Notes: a model not told the origin generated them from the sequence alone. 64,000 bases of DNA from Rosellinia necatrix (GCA_021209875.1 JAGYVD010000002.1:5766001-5830000); one strand, 5' to 3'. Shown: positions 48,436 to 61,366, counted from the stretch's first letter. Translations and numbers: made by a program.

Positions 48436-49983
48436 TGAGTGAGCCTGTTTCTCCCCCCGCTTGCTGGGCGGGCATCCCATCCCATAATGCATAGCCGCCC
48501 GCCTTCAATCCCAGTATAAATTTGTAGGATGGATAAGCACGGCGTCTTCATATCTTGGAGTCGTACTTTTACCCTCATTCTGTCCAGTGTAAGTCACAGG
48601 CAACTAAACTAACCTGATGAACAATAGCATCACCCAAAACGTGTTCAATAGAATAGTTACCAACAGTCAGGGTGGTTGCGTGCATAGTGGGTTAGACTAA
48701 CAATCGAGGGAATTCTAATCTAATCTTGTTGGCCCGCTGCTGAGTTTCCACCTAGACTACTTTGGGGCCTGATGAGGGACGAAGACAGCCTGCCTGAGGG
48801 TCACTATGTGAAGCAGGTATATTAATCCTCAATGCTTGGTAGTAGGATGGCGCATCAAGGCCGTTTAATGATATGGCTTGCCTGTATGGGAATGGAAACT
48901 GCAAACAAATCACAAGCTAGTTCCTTGGGGTGAACAGTATTAAAACTACCCGATCTATCTGGGAGCAAACCATCCACACACTATATACATCATCGACATA
49001 GCGTATGCCTAGAATCTAGTATCGCAGTACCGGGTAATAGACATGATTGTATCTCAAATCCGCGGAATCGCGAAATCACACAATTTCTGTAATAAATGCA
49101 CGAGGTTCATTAGATATCGCGGGGGGTTTTTTTTTTCTTCTTCCATTTAAGCATCTTTGAACACCACATCCGTATTTGTCCACATTATTTAGGTTATATT
49201 ACTGCTGTATAGTATTTCGATATTATCTTTCATCAACGCTCATGTACATCAAGTCGCCTGGCTCTTACACATCGAATATTGCGTCTCAAGAAGGGGGGTT
49301 ACACAAATCACGAATTACTTCATAATAGATGCGATACCTCCTCAATGATTGGTACTAAGTAACCGTGCGTTTGACAGAGGACTTCAACAGAGCTTCTTAG
49401 GCATGTGCTTATCACAGATGGAGGAACCAATTTGCCGGAATGTTTGTTGTTTGGTTCGGAACTGGATAATTTGGGTCCCTAAACAAACCGTGACAAGGGG
49501 AGATATACCGAACCACTAGAATTGGTGTGTAACGCGGGTGGTTTGTGTAGGTTCACTAGATATGTACGTTTTATGTTTAGTTGGAAATTTTTAGGATTTC
49601 ATGCATAATATATTCGGGCAGTCCGCGCACCAAACCAATGTTTGATCGCAAACTCTGGCCTCCTCTGCGTTGTCTGTATGGGGGGTTCCCCAGATTTGTC
49701 AGGAAAAAGAAGGGAAGTCCGCCACGGATGCATCCTGCAGTCTCTCGTTATTGTAGCTCCGAGCACTCTCTTTATGGCCTACCTTTGTTTGGATTCATGT
49801 CACTAACATATACTGTGAATGACCTCGTTACTATCTGTCAGCTACGTTATCCGGTTCCTTACTGAGTAAAGCAATATTTGCTCCGGGGTTGGTATGATAA
49901 GTCTGACCACAAGTTGCAAGGTTAAGGCCAGTGCCCTCGGGTGGCATAGCGTCAGAGGTCTCGGCCAATTCGCGCCGTACAAA

Positions 49984-50000
49984 CTACCTACCTAGGTAGG
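49984..50000. repeat. palindromic CTACCTACCTAGGTAGG element
   Basis: Member of the recurrent intergenic inverted-repeat family; about 530 bp upstream of the next gene. Confidence 0.65.
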
Positions 50001-50349
50001 GTATGTGCGTACCAACGGTCTCTTACCAACCCGGTCTGTGCTCACTTTAGATAGGTACAACCAACCTCAAGTCACAAAATCGTGTAAAAGCTTGATCTGC
50101 ATACCACATGGTAATGGTAACCCAGGGGAGCAGTTGACCAAGGTGGCAAAAGGGATCTAACATAAGGACCTCATTGAGAGTAGTAAACCGGTGAGTGTAT
50201 GCCTGCTAATGCCTGAGGGTTTATTTTCTTAACGCAAGTGCAACTAACTATGCAATGAAATAGCTAGATTATACAGTTTATGTATCCATGTACCGGTATC
50301 TAGGCGCCACTAGCCGCTTCTTTTCAACCCTCGCCCGTGCTTTCACATT

Positions 50350-50357
50350 ATAAATAC
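50350..50357 (+). promoter_or_regulatory. TATA box of the small membrane protein gene
   Basis: TATAAATA about 180 bp upstream of the ATG at 50534, followed by a C/T-rich leader. Confidence 0.45.
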
Positions 50358-50533
50358 CGACCTTTGAAAACTCGTCCCTTGGGTTTTGCCATTCTTTCTA
50401 GGAATCAGTTTTCTTTGCAATCTACTACGCTTGGTTACTATTTCCACTCAATACTGCCCCTCGTTCTTCACCTCACTTTCTAATTCGATTGGGAGACAGA
50501 CATCTTTATACCTCCTTGAAGCACCAATATTCA

Positions 50534-51063
50534 ATGAATACCACCCAAATGAACAGGACCAGCACCCCATCATCATCGATCACAATGGATCGCGAGATCG
50601 AGGTCACGGCAGGAATCTGTCTCCTGCAGTGGCTCATGGCCCTGACCCTTATCATGGCCGGGCTGCATGTCACCAGCACCGTACCTACGTTGGCCGAACT
50701 CCAGGCAGGCCTTCTATTCACCGTCCGCGTGTTTGCCCTCATCATCAGCTACTGCTTCTGCGGCTTTATCTTCCCTTTCGTCATGATCCTTCACGTCATC
50801 GACAACCATTGGGGAATCTGGCCTGCATGGCTCTGGGGACCCCAATGCCAGGCACGCAAGAACGCCACCAACAATGCCAGAGTTCGGCGACTTTCTACCA
50901 TCCACAGAGAGTGAGTATGTAATCGTGCCCCACCACTTCGATCGTTTGTTTGCGGCACATGGTTGACCCTTTTTTTTTTCCGCTTGGCATCAGCGACCTA
51001 GAATTGGATCTGAACCAGACCAATGATGACCGGGAGAACATGGCGGCCGCTGAGGACGTCTAA
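50534..51063 (+). CDS. small integral membrane protein, two exons, unknown function
   Basis: 148 aa from exons 50534-50910 and 50994-51063 (intron 83 nt, donor GTGAGT, acceptor GCATCAG after a T-rich tract). Start at MNTTQMNRTS; the N-terminal 20 residues are polar with NxT sites. Two or three hydrophobic segments: VTAGICLLQWLMALTLIMAG (about residues 24-44) and LLFTVRVFALIISYCFCGFI with FPFVMILHVI (about 60-90). NHWGIWPAWLWGPQCQARKN follows, then a short acidic tail (DLELDLNQTNDDREN). Clean splicing and frame-coherent membrane topology suggest a real gene, but I recognise no family. Confidence 0.6.
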
Positions 51064-54000
51064 TGGGCCGCTTTTCAGAGCTAAGACAGCCTGGCGCTGG
51101 GCTCAGGGTAATGACAGGGTAAAGAGTACAAGGTACAGGATTGGGAACCGGGTAGACGGGCAAGTCTCTACATGGAGTGGCAAGGAGCTACCATGCTAGA
51201 GACGCTAGGAGCCCAGAATTGTTCTTTGAACTTTGGGAGTATCTCTTGATTCCACGATCGAGAAACCCAGCCAAAAACGATGTCGTAGGCTTCCCTACCA
51301 AGACATCAATCATTTCACTTCTACATTAGATACCGTCAACATTGACATGCACATATTACTATAAGAGAACCCAGAAAGTTAAACTTGGTGAATGTCTTTG
51401 ATGGCTGTTGATGCAAATTGGAGGGCTAAAAGAGTAAATCTGAATAACCATCTTAGTTACCGGAAGCACGTCGTCGTGGTAAGCTCTGCATAGCAAATTT
51501 CACCTGCCCTATTGACAAAGGTGATGTAAAACCAGCCCTGGAGCCCAGTTTAACCAGCTCCCTACTCCCTACCGGCTGCTTTAGCCTATCAATATATTTA
51601 TAGCCACCTTCACAGGGGCTTAATTACTTGGCTGCTGTACTTCGCGACGCCCCTCCTATCACCTGCGCCGTGGGCGAAATATCCCCAAGTCACTGTGCCT
51701 GGCATGCTACGGGATGAATGAAACCCCATCACAGGACATTTCATCACGCGACAAACAAAACGGCTTGCAAACCTAGTATAGGCCGGAAATATGTCAAGCC
51801 GAGATGATAACTTCAAGGCGATGGTAAAGTTTGCTCGGGATGCCACTTTCGGCCTAAGGCCAACGCCTCGTTGACTCCCGCAGAGGCCAATGCTTCAAGG
51901 GTTCAAGATGACGGCATGTTCCATATTGGATAACTTTCGGTCTAATTTCACATCACTTGAGGGTCTGCAATGTAAGAGCTCAGGCGCGCACTCTCCTTGA
52001 TTTAAGATTTCCGTTCCCTACGCCTACACTCCTACTTACTGCCTTGTCACTAGTGTAGGTATCACACATCTCAAGTACAAGGGCATTCATATTAGCGCGC
52101 TGTAAGGCTCTCGGGAGGATGAGCCCTCTACATATTAGCTTCTTTAACTACCGGGTGACTTGTAACCACGGCTGCATGAGCCTTACTGGGTACTTCCCAG
52201 GAGGGGGGATGCGTAAGTAGGTAAATAGGTAGGCCGGATTGGCTGCAGAAACCGCCTACTATAACATATGACCGCGTAAGAGCTGGGTGCATGCCATGTT
52301 TATGGTTCGTACGACTCATTCCGTATATGCAGTAGGAAGCACCAAGACACTGTATAATTGAGCGATTACCCTTTGTAGGTAAAACGAGCCTCATCGAGTT
52401 TTGATTGTGTGTGCGTCGGGATGGAAACGCACTGTAGAGTGGTTCGTTTTCTGTACCCCTTCCCAGGACTACGTGTAGGTACGTACCGAGATTATATAAA
52501 CTATGCATGCATACACGCGCGCATATCTAGTCTCATCATCTTTGCATGTGCACTAACTACCCAGGCAGTTGCTAATTACTGGAAGTAACTACATGGCACA
52601 ATTTATTTAGGTACCTAGCTAGCTACCTACACACCTACACAAGCACTGACCTACCCATACCTCGTTATCACCGACACATAAGCACATATAGTTACCAACA
52701 ACAGCATCCTTCCAGGCTGCCGTTGGACCCGTCAGAAGACTGCGTACGTCATAGTGGGGCGCCACATGGCCTTTCAAGCAACTAAATGAGGTAACTAAAG
52801 CGAGCCAACGTTTTGTGTGTTCCTGTACCAAACGCCACCTGCTTGTGATTCTGAAATTATCACGAGAGGACCGTGGCAGAGCCGTAGCAAGATCAACAGC
52901 GGTGCCAATCCTTGTCTCGGGTAGAGGGTGGGGGATTCTCCAAGTGCAGGCCTATCCCGGGAACCCGTCCCACCCTCCTGCGCACACTAGACGCTGGGCT
53001 GGCCGTGACAGCCCTATTTTGCTCAAACGCTTCGGAGCGACGCTTGGCGCGTCCCGGCGGTGCGTTCTCTGCTTTTGGCCATCGGTGTGGTCGCAATTTA
53101 TAAGCCCGTCCAATGGGGCAGGGCAGCTTGGAAGGCCTTTTCCACGTAGCATTGCAGTCCGACGCCGTTCTGTTGCAGTCCGACGCCGTGCTGTTGCAGT
53201 CCTGTTGCAGTCCTGCTACCTACGGTTTCTGCGGGAGCCAAGAGCCGAGTCATGAAAAACCTCACGTGTGCTGGTACTAGCCCATGTGGCTTTAAAATGG
53301 TACGAGTTGGACTACCACCTTCAAAGCTCCCCATCGAATTAGGTAGTCGATAACGACTGTAGGCCGGGGGGAGGGGAAGGGAGACTGGCCCATGCTTCCC
53401 CTCCCACGTCCTTCCTTTGCTCCGAGGAGCAGCTCGGAGGAGCAGCTCGCTGTGGCGGGTGTGGGTGGTCTGTGGCTCGGTTTCCGAGTGATGTAAGCGG
53501 TGGCCTGTTGTTGATACACATACTGTGTTTGATGACGATAGGATATACCAAGGAGAGGGCTGAACCCCTTTTCCTCAAATTTATTGCCGCCGCACCCCCC
53601 ATACCGATACCTACGACCCCGATATGATTATCCTACAAACGATACTATTCAGCAGCGCAGTCACGCCATGCTAGTATATTCTAGCGTAACTCGAGTCCTG
53701 TCGGTACATTCGACCTCTACGTACCTCTACGTACCTCTCTGGCTGGGGTTGTGAAGGCCCCGAGCCCTTGCTATTCTATACAGCATCTGTGATATCTATC
53801 CTTCGCAGAAACGTAATCCAATTCCCACCAAGAGCGCATGGTATAACTTGCACTGACACCATCTCAGAGACTAACATGAACAACCATTATCTGACGGAGA
53901 TAGACTTGGTGAAGACAACCCCGATGAGAATACAGCTAACGAAATAAACTCGTCATATCATGACCGCAAGAGACTCGACACCATAACTTACGCGAATGTC

Positions 54001-56240
54001 ACCCGTTGGGCAATGATCTAGGAAGTCCCCACGACATCCCCTCCCTTATACGCGACGATCTTATACGCACCCACTGGGAACCAAACCATACACGCAGCAA
54101 CATTATCTCCGGTGAAGCCGAATGGAGTCTCCGATTATGCAACCAGCCCAAGGCACCAGACCGCAGGTCTACACTACACACGATTCGTGGATTCGACGCT
54201 TGTCAGGCGTTTCTTATTTTACATACCCGAAACGGTAGTTTCTAACAAACTGCTACTATATGACGCGTATGATCCCCTGGTACTACACGTTACCGACTAC
54301 AATACGAGCAATACCATTGCAAAAGGACTACCCGCCTGGTATCATGGGCGAGGACGGCGGTGACGTATACTCTTGTGTCCAATGTTATTCCGTTCGCTCG
54401 CCGGTTATGCCGATTTACGCCCATATCGCCCTGGGAAGATATATTGCGCTCTGGTATGGAGCTACGGTCCAACAACTCCCCTGTGGCTGGCCATGAAATT
54501 GGGTCCTACCGAGGAAGTTCCCGAGTCGAGTGGGGGTCATAAAGAGTACGAGGTTAGCCCGAAAGAGCTTAACCTGTCAAAAAGTTTAGATCAAAGGGGA
54601 TTAGCAGGCGTCATGGCGGCATGTATAGCCTGGGCCGCGCAAGGTCCCAACCAAACTATCGTCTAGTGTATGCTTTTTCCAGCCACGCCGCGGCGGAATC
54701 CTTGAATCCAATGCAGCCATAAAATTTAACTCCGGTCGAACCGGGGTTCGCATAAGTTGCATATCTCATATCCGATACCTAGTATCATTACCCTTCCATT
54801 ACAGCGAGGTACAGATGCATGTGCCTCACCTTGTGCTTTGCTGAAAGGGATTACATAGCCATAGTCATCTATGATGCTTGGGATTGTCAAGAATCTAGTC
54901 GGCTTATTGATTACTTGCTGGCTAATCTTGAAATTGTGCGTCCGTCATCATTATTCCATTCGTTTCTCTAAACATTACATTACAGTACATTAAATTAGTT
55001 TCCTAGCTATGGGATTTGTGAGCATGGCTCTTAGTATTTTCCACTTCGCGCAATACTGGATAAAGCTCAATATTGTTCAACCTCGCCTTTCCCGCTGGGG
55101 CGACGACATCACCAGCTGTCACGGAACCAAGCCCGGCCTTCGGGCCTCCACCGGGCACGGACCAAAAGATCATGTATATGAGCTAGACTAGCTGGCGACT
55201 GCCTGACGGGAGGAACTTCCCTCCTTGTGCAATAACATAAGTCATTTCTGGAACTGCCAGCAGTGAGAACTGTGACACCAGCATCGCCATGGCCGATGAA
55301 GCCCAGCAGGGTGCGCTAAGTTCAGCAGCGCCCATACTTCTCGAACCCAACGCCTTTTAGAAGAGGCTTGAGAAGACGCAAGAGACCTTTGGAAGAAGAC
55401 ATAAAGAGAGGATGTTTAAGTTGTCGAAGTCCTTGACCCTGAACATAGTTATTGCCCACTATTTACACTGTTGACGTTTAATAGACGGTAGCACTAAAGA
55501 CAATCTGATTTCAAGACATGTTGTATACAAATGTTGAAGTGTTAGTATGGAAGCTTTAAGGACTAGAAGTTCTGGCATCGAGAAACGGAGTCCCCCATAC
55601 CATACTCGCCCTATAAGACAGTGACCTTCAAATAACCCATACCCTATGAAACTTGAGTAAACTCACTGATTGAAGTTAATTTCGTAATACTTACCGCGTA
55701 ATTATAAAAAAAAAAAAAGCTCTATTGACTGTCAATAATATTAATGTCTCTATACCAAACTCTTGAATGCAGAAATAAAATAAGTGTGGAGGGTAAAACA
55801 GAACCGTTAATCCCATGACAATTATGTTGGTATATACATACTACCCCGCAACAACAAGTAAATACAAGTGATTACTATTAATAAACAGTAATAACCAAAG
55901 CGCAAGATATAGCTATAAAACGGAAAATAACTGTCAGAAACAATACTCAACAGTTGCATACCCCATATTATACAGGTAAATAAAACTTTACCCCTGAAAG
56001 CAGATCTAACAGCACTAATAAGACAAACTCTATCCTAATTATTTTTAGAATTAGTTTTTTTAATGCGGCAATGCCTAGAGCCAATCGGAACTAGCTATTG
56101 GTTTCAATCTTAACCTTACCGCAAGACTCTAAAACAGTCCCCCGGTGCCAAGACATATATGGTAACAGACCAGTTCCGGGTATAAAATTTATAACAAGCC
56201 CAGTCAGAGTGCTTATAATCCTCTGCCTAACTAAACAAAC
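51064..56240. other. gene-poor 5.2 kb with fragments
   Basis: No gene I can support. Four overlapping ORFs at 54006-54666 alternate frames over protein-like stretches (FLFYIPETVVSNKLLLYD; GPTTPLWLAMKLGPTEEVPE) and may be an unrecognised spliced or broken gene. An ATG at 55009 opens MGFVSMALSIFHFAQYWIKL, 60 codons. Short tandem repeats at 53153-53216 (GTTGCAGTCCGACGCC type) and 53419-53449 (GGAGCAGCTC). 55700-56060 is AT-rich with A-runs. Confidence 0.45.
53153..53216. repeat. tandem GTTGCAGTCC-type repeat
   Basis: Three to four imperfect copies of a unit beginning GCAGTCCGACGCCGT or GTTGCAGTCC, of variable length (16-25 bp). Confidence 0.65.
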
Positions 56241-56420
56241 ATGCCCGCTATTTTCAAATATGCAGTTTTAAGAAAGAGATGAAAAGTGCCTACCTATTAC
56301 GGGCAGTTATTTGTGAGTTTGAAGACCGGTTTATAAGTACACCTGCTTTATGAAAACCCGGTGGTTAAGTATTTGTAGCGAATGGGAAAAGGGGGCTAAC
56401 TCGCATATGAAGCCGTTTAG

Positions 56421-56747
56421 GCATACTTGGCTAGATACGGAACGACGGAGTATCCTGAAGAAGAGCGGCTTGTCCGGGACTTCCTTGTTCAATTAGAAGA
56501 CGGTGCTGTATACTCCATGCCACGGGTGATGTTGAATGTGGCGCATAGGTTGAACAGACGGGGACGCTATAATGGAGAGGAAAAGATGGCGTTGGAAGTC
56601 CGTTTTCTGCTTTACAATCATGAGATATATACCGTGAAAAATGCCGAGGATATAGAATCTTTCAAAATCGTTTCTTACGGTCAGTTTTACCGGAGGAAGC
56701 TTCTGAAAACAGAAGAGACTGTGCAAGAGGCGAAACAAAAGATGTGA
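56421..56747 (+). CDS. 3' exon of an unrecognised protein
   Basis: An open frame of 108 codons follows a convincing acceptor (branch GGCTAAC at about 56393, GTTTAG ending 56420). It lacks a good start: a TTG at 56427 or an internal Met at 56517. It encodes RYGTTEYPEEERLVRDFLVQ, LEDGAVYSMPRVMLNVAHRL, NGEEKMALEVRFLLYNHEIY and FKIVSYGQFYRRKL, a mix of alternating hydrophobic and charged residues that looks like a folded domain. The upstream exon is not settled; MKSAYLLRA (ATG at 56279) with a GTTATT donor would fit phase 0. Function unknown; may be the remnant of a longer gene. Confidence 0.4.
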   Translation, partial: AYLARYGTTEYPEEERLVRDFLVQLEDGAVYSMPRVMLNVAHRLNRRGRYNGEEKMALEVRFLLYNHEIYTVKNAEDIESFKIVSYGQFYRRKLLKTEETVQEAKQKM

Positions 56748-58158
56748 CGGAATAGCGGATACCACGAGCCACTGGGCTCCGGCCACATAGAGCATATGTA
56801 GATTGTGAGCTTGGTACTATGGTCGCACCGATCTATGCGCAGAGCCAAGTAGAGATCTACGGGACTATGATCCGGAAGATCATCGGCCCGTGCGATCAAT
56901 GTACATAAATACGAGCAATCTCGTCGCCTAGATAATTCACACCTAAGTTAATTCGATCATCCGTAACACCAATCTAGAGATCTATGTTGTTGCCACCCAT
57001 GCGATCTTCCGACCGATTAATCAAAATCAACAGACCCATTCATCCGTCATAAAAGATTATAGAGCACTGGGGAGACAGAACATTCTTGGGCCCTTGAATT
57101 CAAGAGTGTTCTCGAAGGTCAGCTTCGAGGTTGGGGTCGGGAGGATAACGCCAACGCACTACGGGGGGAAATAGATGAGAACATAAGGGAGGGCGATATA
57201 CTCTGTTTGAAGGAGGTCACATAATAGTCACCGGTCTGGTGATTCTATGATTGTACTTATGGGAACCGTTCTTTACCCCTGGCCTCATAACTATACAAGT
57301 CTCAAACTAATAGACTTAATGATCATGAGGAGCTTCCCGGATGCCTTGCAGTTTTCCTACACTTTTTAGCTGGCGACTTAGTCTTGTTAACCTTAGCTCA
57401 CTGCACAGCTTTTGCTTGCATCTTCTTCTCTAGGAGGGGGGGGATACAACCACCGCTCCACTCCGCCACAAGCGCTAGCTCACTGATTCTACCCTCGCCA
57501 TATTCAACCCGCGCCGATGTCTTCAGGCTGCCAATGCCCGTATCGAGTTCCCAGATCCTCATTCATCGGTGAAGTCGCCCCCCGCCATTCGAAACAGCCA
57601 CCCCATCCCCGCAGCGCAACATAGCCAAGGACCGGGACTAGAGGGTTTTATTGCCACCCTGCTGCTCTTGGTGTGTGGTAACAAAGCGCAAAAGTCATTG
57701 ATGTGACTAAAGCGCCGTAGAAATGGAAATTGAAGCTGGGGCTCTTTGTCAGCCCCCCCCCCAAGTGGCCAGCATATATGTTAATATGGCGGTCTCCGAA
57801 TTCAGGCAGAGAAATATGTTATTAAAACCAGAGACGGATGGGAGCAATTCACGCCGTCAACTTGCTCTGGGACGGACTCGTAGAGACTGCAAGACAGATT
57901 CCGAGGTATTGACATCTGTGCTGTCCCGGTGATCTAGTCAAATAGACCGCAAGTATTTCCCGCACGCACATATATATGGCCCCGGCGGCGACGGAGAGCA
58001 CAGACCGGCTAGATCTAAAGTTTCCCGGTTATCTAATGGGATCCGGCACCTATAATATAAGCGAAAAAGCTTGATGGCGTAGCTTGCCATTGGCCCTAGA
58101 GTATCACAGTCTGTATAACCCAATTCATCAAGAGAAGATAAAAGTGAACTTTGAAGCC

Positions 58159-58191
<33 letters not shown>

Positions 58192-59274
58192 ATTGAAAAT
58201 GGTCGTCAAGCATTACAGTAAATTGAATCATTGACAAGGCGTTCTGGATAGAAAGAGATACAACGAAAACTTCAAGAAGAGATTGAAAACGTTGTTTCGA
58301 AATGGGGTGGATATGCACCTCACCTTTGACGCTGAAACCCACGTATATATATACGACGGTGAGAAGCAAGGTTGGTCCTTCGGCCGACAACGTGAAGCTG
58401 CCCGCCGACGCAAGATGAGCTGGTGCATTGCTTGCCTCAGGTATCCCTTGAAACGAACTACAGTATAGACAATGGTCCAACCAATAGCTAATAAATGCAA
58501 CAGGACAAGAGTTACCTTACCTGGTTCCTATCCAACTCACTATTGCAGACATGCAAGATCAGAGAAAGTTCAAAGGAAACCGTCAAAAACTACTGAGCCA
58601 GTGCGCGGATCTGCCGATAAATAGAGCATTAGCCTAGTATATACAAGATATCTGAATTCGGTTGCTCGCGTTTTCTTTCGATTTGTACAACTTATCAACT
58701 GCTTGGGTACATATATCAAAACGTGTGGTTACTCTACTTTCGGTTTCCAGCACAGGCCAGATACAATAGTGTAAACGTCTAGAACCGTCCATTATAAGCT
58801 CACAGTAGTTTCGTACCTCTTTTAAAGGAATATAATATCTTCCTTTAGGCCCACGTCATTGGTGCTGTATTATGGTCGCAGGGAGCGGCGTCTTTCTTTT
58901 CCCTTTTTAACCGGAGTATAATACATGGACTGGATTTTAGCTTTTTGCCACTCTGTCGATGTTCCCACCGACCACGCGCAACTAAGATGTCGCCCGATAG
59001 CTCGGATCCCTATATCGGGCTCAAGATCATTGTATATAACTACCCATTTGTTACCTGGGCAAGCATTTATGATGTCATGTCGTGGAACGCAGAGATATCG
59101 CGCCGCGGGAACACGAGACGGTGCGCCCCAAGAAAGCTATCGGCCTGAGAAGCTCATATCTGTGGCATAGGACGATAGAACAGCACGTCCTGCGGGGCAA
59201 CTGCGCAGCAGCGCAAAGGCTAGAGGGTAAATTGGCACACTATATGCGGGCGATATAACAAACGAGAGCTACGG
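56748..59274. other. gene-poor, nothing recognised
   Basis: Only short ORFs, including 58283-58468 plus (DAETHVYIYDGEKQGW) and two overlapping ORFs at 58925-59170. A (TA)n microsatellite lies at about 58161-58184. Confidence 0.4.
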
Positions 59275-59673
59275 GTGCTAACATACGTCACAGAAGGCAT
59301 CGGGCGAGAGAGGCCCTCGCGAACGAGGAATCGGGAGTTGAAGTTCGCTGCAGGCGTTCGAGGATCTCGGCAGCCAGTTGCACTATCGAACCATATCAGC
59401 GGCTTTATCGAGAACGAGGCCACTGACCCTTGTGCCATCCATGATCATCGTCTTAATGTTGATGCAAAATAGGTCGCAGAGCGGCGTCGGTCAGGCCGTA
59501 CACCCGCTGAGCGGCAGCCCTTCGAAAACTGGAACAAGGTAACCGAGAACTTAGATGCCGTGAGTCGTTAATTGCCAGCACCTACTTACGTCGCTATGCC
59601 GCAGTTTTCCTGGTTGGACCCGCAGTCTATCCATGAGAACGTCAGCCTTGGGCGTAATGGAACGGAACCCTAA
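59275..59673 (+). pseudogene. possible coding relic, unrecognised
   Basis: One plus-strand frame is nearly open. It reads LTYVTEGIGRERPS and GFIENEATDPCAIHDHRLNV, meets a TAG at 59470, continues RRRSGRTPAERQPFENWNKV to ENLDA, then either a TAA or a plausible intron (donor GTGAGT at 59562, acceptor GCCGCAG) leading to FSWLDPQSIHENVSLGRNG and a stop. The first codon is at 59275 (alternative start); no ATG is convincing. No family recognised. Confidence 0.25.
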
Positions 59674-60165
59674 AGCATCATCTTGAATGGCTCGTCCGTT
59701 AGGTCATCGCAGCCGCTGAGCACCAGAGGTTCGAGGGTATCTTGGTAATTGCCTCTTATCATTGCCTGAATGATCCATCTGCCCTCTTTACTACCAGAAC
59801 CGTCCAATTACTTTTATACTCCCATATCTCGTGGAGAGTTAGTCTTCATCGCTAGGCCGGCCTTTTTTGAGGTATAGATAGAAGCATAGCGGCCCGGCGC
59901 GAGCATTATAGGGTAGCCGTTACGTCAAGCCTGACGACTCTTCTCCATTTTCAATCGTAAATATCATCAGCTGAGATGCTGGTGAGCTCGCGCTCGGGAG
60001 AAATCGAGGTCATGCGCCCGGCTGCAGTGCCTACTGTAAACCCAAGGTCAGCACCCATGTTTGATGTATCGGGTTGTTGGGGGTACGAACCGGCACGGTT
60101 TGGGTATCGGATAGTCAACCCCGACGGGTTCAGAGGCTGCTGAGCTTCGACATCGGGTCGCGTCG

Positions 60166-60259
60166 GGTGGCAATGAGGGTGGCAATGAGGGTGGCAATGA
60201 GGGTGACAATGAGGGTGACAATGAGGGTGGCAATGAGATGAGGGCGGCAATGAGGGCGG
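60166..60259. repeat. 12-bp minisatellite GGTGGCAATGAG
   Basis: Seven or so copies of a 12-bp unit with GGTGACAATGAG and GGCGGCAATGAG variants. In one minus frame it would read a His-Pro/Cys repeat, but no surrounding gene is recognised. Confidence 0.85.
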
Positions 60260-60587
60260 GAAGGGCTAAATGATCGTTCTAGGATGGCATGTGTTAGCTC
60301 GAGGACATGCCGCGCGTACTGTCAGAGCAGACAAGGACGTACCACCTTGTACGTGCCGTGGGCGCACGCGCGGCGATCGGCTGTGGTGGGGATGAGGACA
60401 TTTCTAGAAGACGACGCTGCGTGCTAGATACCTATAGGTAGGCAGGCTGCATGGTGAGATGGATGCTGTCGGTGGAAAGGTGGAAAGAGTAACTGCACAT
60501 GCCCTGTCTGTCCTGTTGGGGTAGAAGGGGAAGCAACCCCGCACAGTGTGGATGCTCTACTAAAACGAAAAGGGACAAGGGCACTTT

Positions 60588-60642
60588 TCAGGGACCCGTA
60601 CAGGGACCCGTACAGGGTCCCGTACTTGGTCCCGTACTTGAC
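60588..60642. repeat. GGGACCCGTA direct and inverted repeats
   Basis: CAGGGACCCGTA occurs twice in tandem, then CAGGGTCCCGTA, then TTGGTCCCGTA. Each unit carries an imperfect GGGACCC/GGGTCCC palindrome, so the block can fold back on itself. Confidence 0.75.
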
Positions 60643-60911
60643 AGAAATAGATAATATAACGTTTATAACTCTCTACCCTCGTACTTCGCCCATGCTTCGT
60701 TCTTCGTTCTTCGCCGCCAGATGATGCTTCATCATTCTACGACACATGACGGCAGATGCAAACTCTATAGCTAACGACGAACTTACTCAAGCTCACAATT
60801 GTCAATAAACAATCCGGAAATCTTTCCCACCTGGCACTATACGCTTCGTCACCTTCCCAGAAGGAGGTAAGCTTCACTTAATCCGCACCCGTTCGTTATC
60901 TTAACCGGAAG

Positions 60912-61366
60912 ATGTCATGGCGAACACGATCCGCCACTCGTGCGAGTCTAATGACGTATCATATGAATGTACTGCCACAGCCTTCCAGAAGGCCTCTCGC
61001 CTTCCTTTCAATGATCCATATCCCGATGACACTCTTTTCGCATGGTTTAGATCCTGGTAGTCGTCGATATCTGGTCACGGAGTTAATCGATGGCCTGACG
61101 TTGAAAGAGATGCGTTCCCAAGACTGCTTGAAACCAGCAGGCTAGGGACATTCAGAAGGTACACCATGTGAGATACGTTCAGACCAAGCTGACTCGAGTG
61201 CTCTCGGGTTTATTACGAACGCTGTGCTACCACAGTTTACGCAGTTGAAGTCCCGACAACGAGGTATTGATAGATTTGTGATGCCTCCTCCCTGGCTCGC
61301 CCCCAAATGCTATTCCCCTAGAGAAACCGGAGTATGTCTTTCGACGGGATGACATCGCTGCTCAAA
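60912..61366 (+). pseudogene. possible relic of a kinase-like/phosphotransferase gene
   Basis: A plus frame from about 60912 to 61366 is interrupted by a single TAG at 61142. Before it reads RRYLVTELIDGLTLKEM, which resembles the hinge of APH/kinase-like phosphotransferases; after it reads ALGFITNAVLPQFTQLKSRQ and GIDRFVMPPPWLAPKCY, a block of a type I associate with fungal kinase-like families. No catalytic HxD or DFG-type motif is visible. It ends about 70 bp before the AT-rich block begins. Homology is tentative. Confidence 0.3.

Larger units (their letters stand above)
48436..50533. other. gene-poor 2.1 kb
   Basis: No supported gene. It holds a T-run (49127-49136), the palindrome at 49984-50000 and, near the right end, the promoter of the small membrane protein (ATTATAAATAC at about 50347-50357). 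Confidence 0.5.

Noticed and set aside
54715..54770. tRNA-like GGTTCGACC string on the minus strand
   Set aside because: The T-arm has a mismatch and no acceptor or anticodon stem could be found around it.
57938..58480. 180-codon minus-strand ORF
   Set aside because: Begins with TTG, runs through a (TA)n microsatellite giving an Ile-Tyr repeat and has no recognisable domain.
60166..60259. CRISPR-like periodic repeat
   Set aside because: Units are contiguous 12-mers without spacers, so it is a minisatellite.
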